DNA of 64,000 nucleotides from DASXUX01 sp036504595 (lineage in GTDB: Bacteria; Planctomycetota; SZUA-567; H5-PLA8). The position numbers and the translations under genes were made by a program. The notes beneath the pieces were generated by a model that saw nothing but the letters and a program-made list of their open reading frames with translations, ran no database searches and had not been told where the DNA came from. Position 1 is the stretch's first letter, and the number at the start of each line of letters is the position of its first letter. The stretch spans positions 186,001 to 250,000 of the forward strand of contig DASXUX010000095.1 of NCBI GenBank assembly GCA_036504595.1, written 5' to 3'. Of the stretch, positions 1 through 9,168 are shown piece after piece.

Positions 1-3000
1 TTTGGCGGATCAGCCGCCGTGTACACGGCTACAGATAACATCGCCGGCGCGTTCAACCTGAATAAGGTCACCTTCAATAGCACCTATGCGGCCGGCGATG
101 AAGTCCTGGCGGCCAGCGGCGGCGGAACAATGCAAATGGTCAGTACCGCCGCCGGCGCTACTCCGATATGGGCGCAGAATGGCAGCGGCCGGTTCGACAT
201 CCAACTGCCAGTCGCTCTAAACAACACCCTTGAGTTCACCGGCAGCGGCTCGGGCATCGTTTCCGTCCAGGGCTCCGGCACGCTCAGTGGAGCCGGAGGC
301 CTGATCGTCAACACGAGCGCCAACGCGTTCCTCGTGCTCATGAACTCCAACAGCTACACCGGAGACACCAGGCTGCAAGCTGGTCGCCTGTGCCTCGCGA
401 ACAGTGGCGCGCTGGGCGGCAGCAAGTTCTACATCAACGGCGGCATGTGCCGAGCCTCGACCGCAGCCGGTGCTCCGACGCTCCCGAATGAAGTTCACAT
501 CGGCGGCACGAACATTCTCTTCGGTGAAAATGGCGCAGGTACCGGAACGACCTTCGCCGGCAACGTTTATCTCGACGTTGCCAACCCGACGATCAATTGC
601 GTCGCCGGGTCAGCGGACATCACGTTCTCCGGAATCCTGGCCAACGGATCGGTCAGCGGCGCAGGATTCACAAAGGATGGCGGCAGGACGCTGTATCTCA
701 CGGGCGCGAGCTCCAATACTTACACGGGCACCACAACTGTGATTGGGGATTGGCTGCGCCTGAACAAGACGGGCGGCGCCATCGCCATCAACGGAAACGT
801 CGTGATCGGCGACGGCAACGGCGGCGCTGCAGCCGATGGAGTGCAGTTGCAGGCCAATAACCAGATCGTCTCCACGGCCACGGTAGCGATCAACAAGGCA
901 TCCGGGCGGCTGGACCTCAACAACTTCACGCAAACGCTGGTGGCGTTGAGTGACACCGGCTCGGCCCCCGTCGGCCAGGCGATCGCCGATTTCCGCGCCG
1001 ATTATATGGTTGCCGCCAATGGGAGTACTCGTGCAGTAGGTCGTCCGGACGGCTGGAACTATTTGTGGAACAACGGCGGGGCGATGGGCAACTCCGGAAA
1101 TTACACGGCGCTGGTCTCTACTGGACCGGGCTTGGGCGATCGGTACACGCTGGACGGCAACAATACCCTTCCGCGAGGCGCCCCCTGCGCATGGTGTAAC
1201 GTCAACGCCACAGGGGCTCATCCAGGACAAGGCACCTCGCAAGGCACCGCATTTGACCGTTACGCCATTATGGCCTACACGATTCAGCCGGGCGAAGCCG
1301 GCCCGTTCGCGATCGCCAACAGCTCGGTCAACACCGGCGCCGGTGGCAACGGAACGTATACAATGGTCTTCGTCAATAACACACAGTTCGCCAACGTGTT
1401 CTGCGGAGCGAACACCACCGTCAACATCAACATGGGCCTGGGCAATCTGGCTGCCGGCGACACGGTCTACGTTGCCTTGGGACCGAATGGCAGCGATAGC
1501 TCGGACGGCACGAATATCAGCTACCAGTTGGTCCGCACCGATCTGGAAGCCGCGACGATTACCCTCGGCAGCGGTAGTACCGGTGCGCTGACCATTGGCA
1601 ATAACAGCGCCGTTGACACCACCTTCAGCGGCGGAATCATTGGCGGCGGCACACTCACCAAGACCGGCAGTTCCACGCTGACATTGACTGGCGGCAGCAC
1701 GTACTCCGGCCCGACAGCCGTTAATGGCGGCAATCTCATTCTCAGCGGTGGATCGCTGCTAAGTTCGGCTGTATCCCTGGCCAGCGGCACCAGCTTGCGC
1801 GGCAACGGAGATGGGGCCTCCACCGGATACGTCAAGTCCCTGAGCGCCCCGAGCGGCGCAACGGTCTGGCCGGGCACCACGAGCCTCTCCGCTGACACGA
1901 AGGGTATTCTGGCAGCGGGCACCGCCGCATTTAACACTGGCGGCAAGTTGGTCCTGCGTGCTTCGAACACCACTATCGGCACAACTCCCGAGTCCGACAA
2001 GCTGATGATCACATCAACAAGCGCCGGACCCTTGACGCTCATGGGCACGTCCACGATCGACCTGCGCGTGAATATCAAACCCGGCACCTACAACAACCGG
2101 CGTACGGTCCTGGTACAGACGACCGGCGGCAATCTGATCACCCAGCCATTCAAGAATGTGACTTGCTCGAATCACGCCAGTACCTCCGGACTCGTGCTTT
2201 ATTACATGGACTCTAGCGACGTAGTGCAAGGCGTTCAGACCCTAGGCCAGGATGGCTCGACGGTAATGAACCTGTCCAGTGTCGCGTGGAACGGGGCTAC
2301 CAACCCGGTCAACCGGATCGTGCTCTTCCTGAACGGTTCCGTCACGCCGGTCACCAACGAGTCCTTTGTGGCCAGAGCAGATGGTTCTGGCGTGCTGCTC
2401 GAATGGAACTGCGTCGCCGAACTCGAAAACGCCGGCTTCAACCTTTACCGCCGTGAAGCGGGCGCAGACGACAAGTCCTGGACGAAGATCAACCGGGCGC
2501 TCATCCCCGGACGAATCACGACATCCGAATCGAAGCTGTATCGTTACTTCGATTGGGCCACAGCAGGCAGCTACGAGTACCGCCTGGCTGACCTCAGCAC
2601 CAGCGGTGATGAGACCTTCTACGCGAAGCTTGCCGGACCGGTGGAAGTGCAGGATCAGCCGGCGGATGCGGTGACTTCGTTGGAAGGCGCCGCGGCTGCA
2701 ATCGACAGCGCGATCTCCGAACTGTCCCTCAAACGAAGCGACGCGTTGCGGCAGCAGTTCGAGCAATCTGTCCCTGCGCCGCAAGCAGGAAAGTCGGTCG
2801 TCGCGCGAGCGACCGTGCGCGATGTGCCTGCCTCCCCCGCCCCGGCAGCAACCCAGCCGTCGTCCGCGGCAACGCCTGCCGTCGCCTCGGCCGCCACGGC
2901 TCACAACGCAGTCGCTCGCTCAGCAACGGTGCGCTCGATTGCGCAAACCGGTGAAGTGGTGAAAGTCGTTTATCGCGGCAGCGGCGTGCTCTTCATCCCA

Positions 3001-5574
3001 CAAGGCTCACTGCCGGCTGGCTACGACGCGCGCGCGCTTTCGATCACGCGTGAAGGCCGCGTCGTGCAGGCGTTGTCCGCAACGACGGATGGCTTGGTGC
3101 TCTACGCGCCGGGTTATGCCGACAGCTACACGGATCGGGATGCGTTCTTCCTCCGCACGTCGTCTACGCCGACGGCTGCTGCCACGCCGCCGGCCGTCCA
3201 GTCGCTGTTCGGGCCGCCAGCAGCCAGCACGGCCAGCGCCACCGCCAGCGTGCAATATCACGACGTGTACTTCGACTGGGCGCTGCGGCCGTACAACTTC
3301 CCGCCGTGGTTCTCCAGCAAGTACCTGACGGACGGGACCGCGCAGGACTTCGCGATCAACGTGCCGAACCTGGTCTCCACGCCGGCCAAGCTGACTGTGA
3401 ACGTGTGGAGCCTGACTGCACTGGAAGGCATCAGCCCAGACCATCTGCTGCAGGTCTTTATCAATGGCACGGCCGCAGGGCAAGCCAGTTGGACGGGCGG
3501 CAACAAGCTCGTCTCAGTCGTCCTCGACCTGCCGGCGGGAGTGCTGATGTTCGGCAACAACACTGTCGAACTGCGCACGCCGGATAGTCCGGCGGGGCAG
3601 ATCGCGATGGTCCACTCGATTGCCATCGATTACACGGAAGCTCTGAACGGACCGGGCACGCTCTCGCTCGGCAATACCACTCAGCAAGTCTATGAACTCA
3701 GCGCCATCCCGGCTAACGGAGCGTGGATCGTCGATGTCAGCAATCCATTCGCTCCGGCCCTGCTCGCCTGCGACAGCCAGACTCAAGCCGACGGCACGCT
3801 GAAACTGCGCTTTACCGCGTCTGCCGGCGCGAAGTACCTGGTTGTCCCACACGGCAGCGAAATGGCGCCGCTATCGGTCAGCCTGCGGCTCATCAGCGGC
3901 ATGCCGACCGGCATCAAGTATCTAGCCGTTGGACCGGCGCAGTTCTCAGCCGCGATTCAGCCGTTGCTTGCGGCCCGCAGCGTGGAAGGTTTGCCGGCGG
4001 TATTTATCGATCAGGAACAGATCTTCGACTGCTATGGATATGGCCGCTACGGCCCGCTGGCGGTTCGCTCGGCCGTCTGGGATATCCAACCGCAGTACTT
4101 GCTGCTGGTCGGCCGCTCCACATACGATTATCTGAACTACAGCGGCCAGAACGTCGATCCGCTGTGCCCGTCGTTCCTGGTGTCCACGTCTTACTTCGCC
4201 CAGACGCTGGCCGACTCGCCGTTTGGAGATTTCGGCAACGGCTACGCGGAGATCGGGGTCGGACGATTGCCAGCCAACACGCCTGACGAACTGGGCGCGA
4301 TGGTGGCGCGGACACTCGCCTACACGGGTATGACCTCGTCCGGCCCGCATGCGCTGGCCGTTGCAGATATCACGGATCCTGCCGCGGCGAATTTCGGGAA
4401 GGAAGACGATGCCGTCATCGCAGCCAACCCGAACTTCGCGTGGGACCGGGCCTATCTCGGCCAGAACTACAGCACGCCGGATCAGGTCACCGAAGTGCTA
4501 CGCAAGGCCGCCTGCGGCGCCGCCGACGTGATCGTCTTCGCCGGTCACGGCAACAGCCAGGTGCTCGGCATGCAGACCCCGCGAATCCTGGACCGCACAT
4601 CCTTGCAGACCTGGACCGGCAACGTCATCCTGCTGCAGTCCACCTGCAACGGCAATTACTTCGCCCGCAACGAAGAAAACGGCAGCAGCATCGCCATCCA
4701 AGGGCTGTCACAGCCACAAGGCGGTATCGCCGCATCGATCTCGACGACCACCTATATGATGGCCGATCCGGCCGCCGACTTCATGCAGGAGTTGTTGAAG
4801 CAAGCCACTGCGACCAGCGCCGTCCGGATGCGTTGGGGCGACGCGCTGAAGCTGGCGCAGCAGTGGGCCTTCCAGAAACGCAACGGCTCGCCCACCGCGG
4901 ACTGGTACCACGACCTGTCGCTGACGGAGTGCATCCTCGGTGACCCAGCCCTGCCAGTCTTCATCGTTCAGCCGGCATCTCCGACACCGGATACCGGCGG
5001 AACCACGGGCAACACCGGCGGCGGAACGACGACAGGCGGAACCACCGGAACGGGCGGCACCGCTGGCGGCGGTGGCGCAACCACCGGCGGCAATCCGAAC
5101 ACCGGCGGCACCACTGGCGGCAATCCGGACACCGGTGGCGGCACAACTCCCGCTGGAAAACTGACCGTTGGCAATGTGCTCGGCAAGGTTCGCTTCAACC
5201 TGCCGGGGCGAGACACCATTGCCATCGAAGGCGCTCTGACGGGGGTGCCGCAGCAACTCGACGTCAATGGAATGACCGTCACCCTGTCGCTCGGCGGCGT
5301 GAAGAGCAGCTTCAAACTCGATAGCCTTGGCCGCGGCCGTTCCAGTGCCGGCATTGCGCGGATCAGCCGGTCGCGCAACGGAAGCCGCGCGATCAAGGCG
5401 ACCCTGACCGGCGCGTTCGCCGAAACGTGGCGCAGCATGGGTATCGTCAATCAGGATACGACGAAGACACTTTCGATGGAGATTATCCTGAAGTTGGGCG
5501 ATTCAGCATACAAGACCATTGTGCCGGTGCAGTACTGGGCGAAAGCCGGAAAACAGGGGCGGTTCAAAGACTAA
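1..5574 (+). CDS. Secreted gingipain-type (C25) cysteine protease with autotransporter-type beta-strand repeats, 5' truncated
   Basis: The reading frame is open to the first base of the window, so the N-terminus and signal peptide are missing; residue numbers here count from the GTG at 19. Residues 1 to about 780 are Gly/Ser/Thr/Asn-rich beta-helix sequence with autotransporter-associated repeats (GGGTLTKTGSSTLTLTG, then NGGNLILSGG near 555-580). A fibronectin-like part (about 785-880), an Ala/Pro-rich linker and a pre-catalytic region follow. The peptidase C25 domain spans about 1310-1650, with the expected catalytic pair His1510 (in FAGHGN) and Cys1543 (in QSTCNGNYF). A Gly/Thr linker of GGTT-type repeats (about 1655-1710) leads to a 135-residue C-terminal beta domain that resembles the end of the RCC1/PKD protein at 39478-41136. 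Known C25 proteins are surface or secreted proteases. The C-terminal domain may be a sorting or anchoring module, which is inference. Confidence 0.9.
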   Translation, partial: FGGSAAVYTATDNIAGAFNLNKVTFNSTYAAGDEVLAASGGGTMQMVSTAAGATPIWAQNGSGRFDIQLPVALNNTLEFTGSGSGIVSVQGSGTLSGAGGLIVNTSANAFLVLMNSNSYTGDTRLQAGRLCLANSGALGGSKFYINGGMCRASTAAGAPTLPNEVHIGGTNILFGENGAGTGTTFAGNVYLDVANPTINCVAGSADITFSGILANGSVSGAGFTKDGGRTLYLTGASSNTYTGTTTVIGDWLRLNKTGGAIAINGNVVIGDGNGGAAADGVQLQANNQIVSTATVAINKASGRLDLNNFTQTLVALSDTGSAPVGQAIADFRADYMVAANGSTRAVGRPDGWNYLWNNGGAMGNSGNYTALVSTGPGLGDRYTLDGNNTLPRGAPCAWCNVNATGAHPGQGTSQGTAFDRYAIMAYTIQPGEAGPFAIANSSVNTGAGGNGTYTMVFVNNTQFANVFCGANTTVNINMGLGNLAAGDTVYVALGPNGSDSSDGTNISYQLVRTDLEAATITLGSGSTGALTIGNNSAVDTTFSGGIIGGGTLTKTGSSTLTLTGGSTYSGPTAVNGGNLILSGGSLLSSAVSLASGTSLRGNGDGASTGYVKSLSAPSGATVWPGTTSLSADTKGILAAGTAAFNTGGKLVLRASNTTIGTTPESDKLMITSTSAGPLTLMGTSTIDLRVNIKPGTYNNRRTVLVQTTGGNLITQPFKNVTCSNHASTSGLVLYYMDSSDVVQGVQTLGQDGSTVMNLSSVAWNGATNPVNRIVLFLNGSVTPVTNESFVARADGSGVLLEWNCVAELENAGFNLYRREAGADDKSWTKINRALIPGRITTSESKLYRYFDWATAGSYEYRLADLSTSGDETFYAKLAGPVEVQDQPADAVTSLEGAAAAIDSAISELSLKRSDALRQQFEQSVPAPQAGKSVVARATVRDVPASPAPAATQPSSAATPAVASAATAHNAVARSATVRSIAQTGEVVKVVYRGSGVLFIPQGSLPAGYDARALSITREGRVVQALSATTDGLVLYAPGYADSYTDRDAFFLRTSSTPTAAATPPAVQSLFGPPAASTASATASVQYHDVYFDWALRPYNFPPWFSSKYLTDGTAQDFAINVPNLVSTPAKLTVNVWSLTALEGISPDHLLQVFINGTAAGQASWTGGNKLVSVVLDLPAGVLMFGNNTVELRTPDSPAGQIAMVHSIAIDYTEALNGPGTLSLGNTTQQVYELSAIPANGAWIVDVSNPFAPALLACDSQTQADGTLKLRFTASAGAKYLVVPHGSEMAPLSVSLRLISGMPTGIKYLAVGPAQFSAAIQPLLAARSVEGLPAVFIDQEQIFDCYGYGRYGPLAVRSAVWDIQPQYLLLVGRSTYDYLNYSGQNVDPLCPSFLVSTSYFAQTLADSPFGDFGNGYAEIGVGRLPANTPDELGAMVARTLAYTGMTSSGPHALAVADITDPAAANFGKEDDAVIAANPNFAWDRAYLGQNYSTPDQVTEVLRKAACGAADVIVFAGHGNSQVLGMQTPRILDRTSLQTWTGNVILLQSTCNGNYFARNEENGSSIAIQGLSQPQGGIAASISTTTYMMADPAADFMQELLKQATATSAVRMRWGDALKLAQQWAFQKRNGSPTADWYHDLSLTECILGDPALPVFIVQPASPTPDTGGTTGNTGGGTTTGGTTGTGGTAGGGGATTGGNPNTGGTTGGNPDTGGGTTPAGKLTVGNVLGKVRFNLPGRDTIAIEGALTGVPQQLDVNGMTVTLSLGGVKSSFKLDSLGRGRSSAGIARISRSRNGSRAIKATLTGAFAETWRSMGIVNQDTTKTLSMEIILKLGDSAYKTIVPVQYWAKAGKQGRFKD

Positions 5575-5585
5575 CGTTTGGGTAT

Positions 5586-5614
5586 GCCTCCAGGACGGAG
5601 TCAGTTCTGGAGGC
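5586..5614 (+). terminator. Hairpin after the C25 protease gene
   Basis: Eight-base arms GCCTCCAG (5586-5593) and CTGGAGGC (5607-5614) form a perfect stem 12 bases after the stop codon. There is no T-run, so it may be a weak terminator, an mRNA 3' end protector or part of the leader of the next gene. Confidence 0.4.
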
Positions 5615-5659
5615 TGGTGTGCCAGGGAAGCGGTGCAGCAGCCGTAAGGAGAGACAGCG

Positions 5660-6061
5660 ATGAAGTCACCATGGGTCAGGTCTGCCGATGTCGTGTGGGA
5701 GGAGCTGGACGGCCAAGCCGTGCTCGTCAGCACCAGAACCCGCAAGACCTGGGTGCTCAACGCCGCAGGCAGCTTCATCTGGCGCTGCTGCGATGGGTCC
5801 ATCACGCTTGACGATATCGTTCGCCGATTGGCTGGCAGCCGTTCGGCGGATATCGTCCGCCAGGAAGCGGCTGCATTCATCGCCCAACTGGAACAACGAG
5901 GCCTCCTGAGGACTGCTCCGCGCGCTGCGGTCGCTCTGGCAGGCAACCGCGGCGGTTCGTTCTGCTATTCGGGAGCCATGCCGCCGCTTATCACTCTCGA
6001 AACGACGAGCTTTGGCGCGCGCCGCGGACCATCGCCCCGCAATGTGAGCGGGCCGCCGTAA
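5660..6061 (+). CDS. PqqD-like peptide-binding (RRE) protein
   Basis: A 133-residue protein whose first 90 residues match the PqqD fold: a beta hairpin rich in aromatic residues (VWEELDGQAVLV, KTWVLNAAGSFIW) followed by helices with the pattern LDDIVRRLA. PqqD-like domains bind leader peptides of RiPP precursors. They also occur with HPr-kinase-related proteins in the so-called HPr-rel systems of polysaccharide and exosortase loci. The next gene is such an HprK-like protein, which supports the second setting. No precursor peptide or radical SAM enzyme is visible. The ATG follows a good ribosome site (AAGGAGAG). The C-terminal 40 residues are not part of the domain and look unstructured. Confidence 0.75.
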   Translation: MKSPWVRSADVVWEELDGQAVLVSTRTRKTWVLNAAGSFIWRCCDGSITLDDIVRRLAGSRSADIVRQEAAAFIAQLEQRGLLRTAPRAAVALAGNRGGSFCYSGAMPPLITLETTSFGARRGPSPRNVSGPP

Positions 6062-6148
6062 ACGGCCAGGACGGAGCGACGGGGAGAAAGGGAGAAGGGG
6101 AGAAACGGCACGACGCAGCAGCCCAAACGCAGGAACAGCGAGCAGGCA

Positions 6149-6955
6149 GTGGCAATCCGACGAACTATCAGCGTCTTCGGTTTTCCCATCTCGTTTCCTA
6201 GCGCGATGGAAAAAGCCCGATTGGCGCATCGTCTTGGTGTTTCCGCGCTCCGTCCCTCCCGTGCCACGCCCCTCCTCGATGTCCAATTCATCAAAGACGT
6301 GCAATCACTACGGCGACAGGGCTACCGTGCACGCTCAACTGAAAAACTTCTCGGCGATGGTTTCGCTTTGGATTATCGGGCCCGAGTGCTCTACTACCCT
6401 TGCCGCGCCCCGCTTTCCCTCCGTATCGCACCGGGTCAGGGCAAGCATCCGCTACTGGCGCGAGCGATTCTGCTGGCACTCAGCTTACTCGGCGAATCCG
6501 GTGGAGTGCAAAGCACTGCGCGCGTGCTCTCGCTGCACGCTTCAGCCGTAATGACCCCTCGCGGCGCGCTGCTCTTCTGCGGACGAAGCACCTTCGGAAA
6601 ATCCACGATCTCGGGCCGGCTGCTGCAGCGTTTCCGAAAATTAGAGGACGATCAGGCTTTTCTTCTGCTCGGCAAGAACGCGCGGCTGGCCGACTTTGCA
6701 GCCGGCAAACCAGCGCGCATCGCCGGCTTGTTCTGGCTGAAGAAGAGCAAGCGCTTTTGTATCGAACCCATGCCGTCAGCCGAAGCCGCCTCGCTTTTGC
6801 TCTCGCCGATGGTCCACAGCACGGTCCCCAGTGTTGTCGCCGCCCGTCTGAAGTTGCTCAGCACTCTGCTGCAACAGGTTCCATGCTGCCGCTTGGAGTT
6901 CCGCAAGGAATCCGCGCCGCTGCTGAAGCTCTTGCGCGCGCATCACTACGCTTAG
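6149..6955 (+). CDS. HPr-kinase-related P-loop protein
   Basis: A 268-residue protein with an HprK-type nucleotide site in the middle: SLHASAV, then the Walker A motif CGRSTFGKST (about residues 146-155), then an acidic EDDQ about 20 residues later. Genuine HPr kinase/phosphorylases have a similar core and act on Ser46 of HPr. The related proteins that accompany PqqD-like genes are thought to have another target. The gene lies 87 bases after the PqqD-like gene and is probably co-transcribed. The start is uncertain: GTG at 6149 gives the full length, and ATG at 6206 removes 19 residues. Neither has a strong ribosome site. Whether it acts on the HPr encoded at 19152 cannot be told from sequence. 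Confidence 0.7.
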   Translation: MAIRRTISVFGFPISFPSAMEKARLAHRLGVSALRPSRATPLLDVQFIKDVQSLRRQGYRARSTEKLLGDGFALDYRARVLYYPCRAPLSLRIAPGQGKHPLLARAILLALSLLGESGGVQSTARVLSLHASAVMTPRGALLFCGRSTFGKSTISGRLLQRFRKLEDDQAFLLLGKNARLADFAAGKPARIAGLFWLKKSKRFCIEPMPSAEAASLLLSPMVHSTVPSVVAARLKLLSTLLQQVPCCRLEFRKESAPLLKLLRAHHYA

Positions 6956-7110
6956 CCCGCCCGCAAAATTCCACGCAACAGTTTCCCGGACACATCGACC
7001 AGCTTGATGAAGAGGCTTGGGAACGCTATCAGCCATCCCAGGCACAAAACAAACCACCAGGCATCAAGTGGGTCCAACGAGCGGCTGCACGCTCGGAGAG
7101 GGGGAATGCC

Positions 7111-8391
7111 ATGCGCTTTCTGAACACTCATGCTCCGAAGCTCATGTTCCTGCTTGTCGCCGCCACCTGTGTTGTGTTCACGGTATTCTGCACGCCGCGT
7201 CCGATACCGCTGGACCACGATAGAGAACTCGCCTTGATCGATCGCACGCTGCGATTCGGCGGGGCCAGCCCGCAATTCGCGTACGGCGCTGCAGCGCTTG
7301 AACGCCTGCAATACCACGACGCCGTCGCCGCCTCCGAACACTTGCTCAGCGAGCCACTGCCGCTCATCGGGTGGCACGTTGCATTTCCACAGCCCTCTCG
7401 GCCGCTGGTGTATGACAATCGCGAGCCCATCAAATGCGTGGACACCTATGCCTCGCTGGACTCGCCCAAGCCGGAACAAGCGTTCGCAAAAGCCGATCGC
7501 GCGGTGATTGAGTTCCAAATCCCCAAGCATTCGCCGCACATCACGCCGCTCCGCATTGAAATCTTCCGCGCCACGGCAGAGGCCTCGATCGACACCCGCG
7601 CGCCATACGCGGCGGTTTCACTTGTGGACCCCGAACCGGCGCCGGTCCCGGTCGCCCCTGCCCCGTTCCACCCGCGTCGCCCCCCTCCACCCCCGCCGCA
7701 GCCACTCCCGGTCCCAGCGAATCCAACATTCCACGACAAGCAAATCCAGCCGCGAACGGCCTACCATTACGCATTCCGTATCATCGGCCGCATGAACACG
7801 CCGCCCAACACAACAATCGCACGCGACGCCGATGGCAACGTCGTCCGCACATCTCTGCATGCCCCAAGAGGGTTTGAAATCATCGGGGCAGACCGCTCAC
7901 TCTATGCCGGTCCGATCAGCGAACCGATCGAGATCACCACGCGGTCAAACTGTGAAGTTCGCCTGACCGGCATCATCGGCTCGCTGCCCGCTGAAGGCGC
8001 GCCCAAACCGAGCTCTACATACAAAGGCCAGTTCGCCGTGCGCGTTTGGTTGTCGGCGATTCAGGAATGGAAGGAACAAAGCGTCTACGTCGAACCCGGC
8101 CAGCGCATCGAAGGCAACGTCATTTATAAGGATCCGCAAACCCGCCGCCCCGTCGCCAGCGCCTTCAATACGGGCCTTGAACTGGTGGAGATCAAGCGGG
8201 GCGAGATCACGCACGCGAAGTCGGTTGACGTAATGCGCGCGGATGACCACGGGAAGATGATCGCTGATCCCGGCACGGGCATAGCCGTGCGGACTTCGCA
8301 GGAGCTCAAAGGCGAGTCCATCCCGATCAGCGTCGCCGTGCTGCGCGACATCGCGACGTGCGAGTTGAGCGAACTGCGGGCGGCGAAATAA
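7111..8391 (+). CDS. Exported or membrane-anchored protein of unknown function
   Basis: A 426-residue protein that I do not recognise. The start at 7111 is chosen because a purine-rich ribosome site (GGAGAGGGGG) precedes it and a hydrophobic segment begins at once (LMFLLVAATCVVFTVF, residues 11-26). The same frame is open upstream to 6400, but that part overlaps the HprK-like gene in another frame and has no protein character. After the membrane segment comes a globular part, a Pro-rich linker (about residues 170-205, with a run of six prolines), and a second beta-rich part of about 200 residues. The order membrane anchor, domain, Pro linker, domain suggests a periplasmic protein. Confidence 0.75.
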   Translation: MRFLNTHAPKLMFLLVAATCVVFTVFCTPRPIPLDHDRELALIDRTLRFGGASPQFAYGAAALERLQYHDAVAASEHLLSEPLPLIGWHVAFPQPSRPLVYDNREPIKCVDTYASLDSPKPEQAFAKADRAVIEFQIPKHSPHITPLRIEIFRATAEASIDTRAPYAAVSLVDPEPAPVPVAPAPFHPRRPPPPPPQPLPVPANPTFHDKQIQPRTAYHYAFRIIGRMNTPPNTTIARDADGNVVRTSLHAPRGFEIIGADRSLYAGPISEPIEITTRSNCEVRLTGIIGSLPAEGAPKPSSTYKGQFAVRVWLSAIQEWKEQSVYVEPGQRIEGNVIYKDPQTRRPVASAFNTGLELVEIKRGEITHAKSVDVMRADDHGKMIADPGTGIAVRTSQELKGESIPISVAVLRDIATCELSELRAAK

Positions 8392-8403
8392 GTCCCTGCG
8401 CGG

Positions 8404-8973
8404 TTATTTTCGCGGACGTGAAACGTTCAGCGTCGGCGGCTGCGGTTCAAAATCCTGGTTGTTTCCGCTGGCCGTGACCGGCTCGTTCTCAGCCGGCGTT
8501 TCGGGCTCGTCGGTGCTCACGGCCACTGTGGGCTCTGTTTTCACGACCGCCAACTCCGGCAACACGAGAACCTGCCCAATTCGGATAGTGCTCGTGCGGC
8601 GCAGACCGTTGGCATCGGCGAGCTTGGCGTAGTTGCTCTCCGTGCCATAATATTTTTTGCTGATGCTCGACAACGACTCGCCGGCTTGCACGATATGCGT
8701 GCGCTTGACGTGTTTAGCGGGCGTCGGAGCCGCCGGTGGAGTCGGCGGAGTTTCGCGCACAGGCTCGGGCGCAACCACCGGCCTAACCGGCTGTGGAGCA
8801 GGCGCCGGCGTCACGGGTTGAACAGGTGTCGGCAGGGGTGGCGGTGGTGTTGGCGCAGCCGTCAGTTCGTTGCCGGTGGATTTTTGCGAGCCCCAAAAGT
8901 GATGCGTGTAAATGACGATGCCCGCCACAGCCAGCAGCAACACAGCAACAACGCTCAACGCAGCGCGAATCAT
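8404..8973 (-). CDS. Membrane-anchored LysM-domain protein
   Basis: A 189-residue protein with one N-terminal membrane segment (residues 4-26), a long Pro/Thr-rich linker, and one LysM domain at about 92-140 (HIVQAGESLSSISKKYYG, later NGLRRTSTIRIGQVL). LysM domains bind N-acetylglucosamine in peptidoglycan, so the protein probably tethers the cytoplasmic membrane to the wall. The Pro-rich spacer would let the domain reach across the periplasm. The last 40 residues are acidic and unstructured. A strong ribosome site (GGGGGAG) precedes the ATG. The gene converges on the preceding gene with only 12 bases between the stops. Confidence 0.85.
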   Translation of the reverse strand: MIRAALSVVAVLLLAVAGIVIYTHHFWGSQKSTGNELTAAPTPPPPLPTPVQPVTPAPAPQPVRPVVAPEPVRETPPTPPAAPTPAKHVKRTHIVQAGESLSSISKKYYGTESNYAKLADANGLRRTSTIRIGQVLVLPELAVVKTEPTVAVSTDEPETPAENEPVTASGNNQDFEPQPPTLNVSRPRK

Positions 8974-9168
8974 GGTTCTCCCCCCGTCAACCTGCCCCCC
9001 TCAGTTATCGGCATCGGCAGCCGGTCTCCTGAAGCACAAACCTGCACAAGTGAGCTCGCGCCATGAGCCATGAGATTTGCAGGCTCGTTTGCGGGGATCA
9101 GCCGATACTGGTATAGATGTAGTCCGGTGCTTGGGCAGCCGTGCCCCAAGATGAGGAGAAATAAGCTG

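Noticed and set aside
5575..5659. Cobalamin or other riboswitch between the C25 and PqqD-like genes
   Set aside because: A GGAAGCGGTG-like string recalls the B12 element, but the rest of the conserved core is missing and the gap is too short.
6400..7110. Upstream extension of the gene at 7111
   Set aside because: The extra 237 codons overlap the HprK-like gene in another frame and have a low-complexity Arg-rich composition. The signal segment and ribosome site at 7111 fix the start.
9001..9168. tRNA-like cloverleaf upstream of the gene at 9169
   Set aside because: Short palindromes such as CTTGGGCA/TGCCCCAAG occur, but there is no T-loop or acceptor stem pairing.
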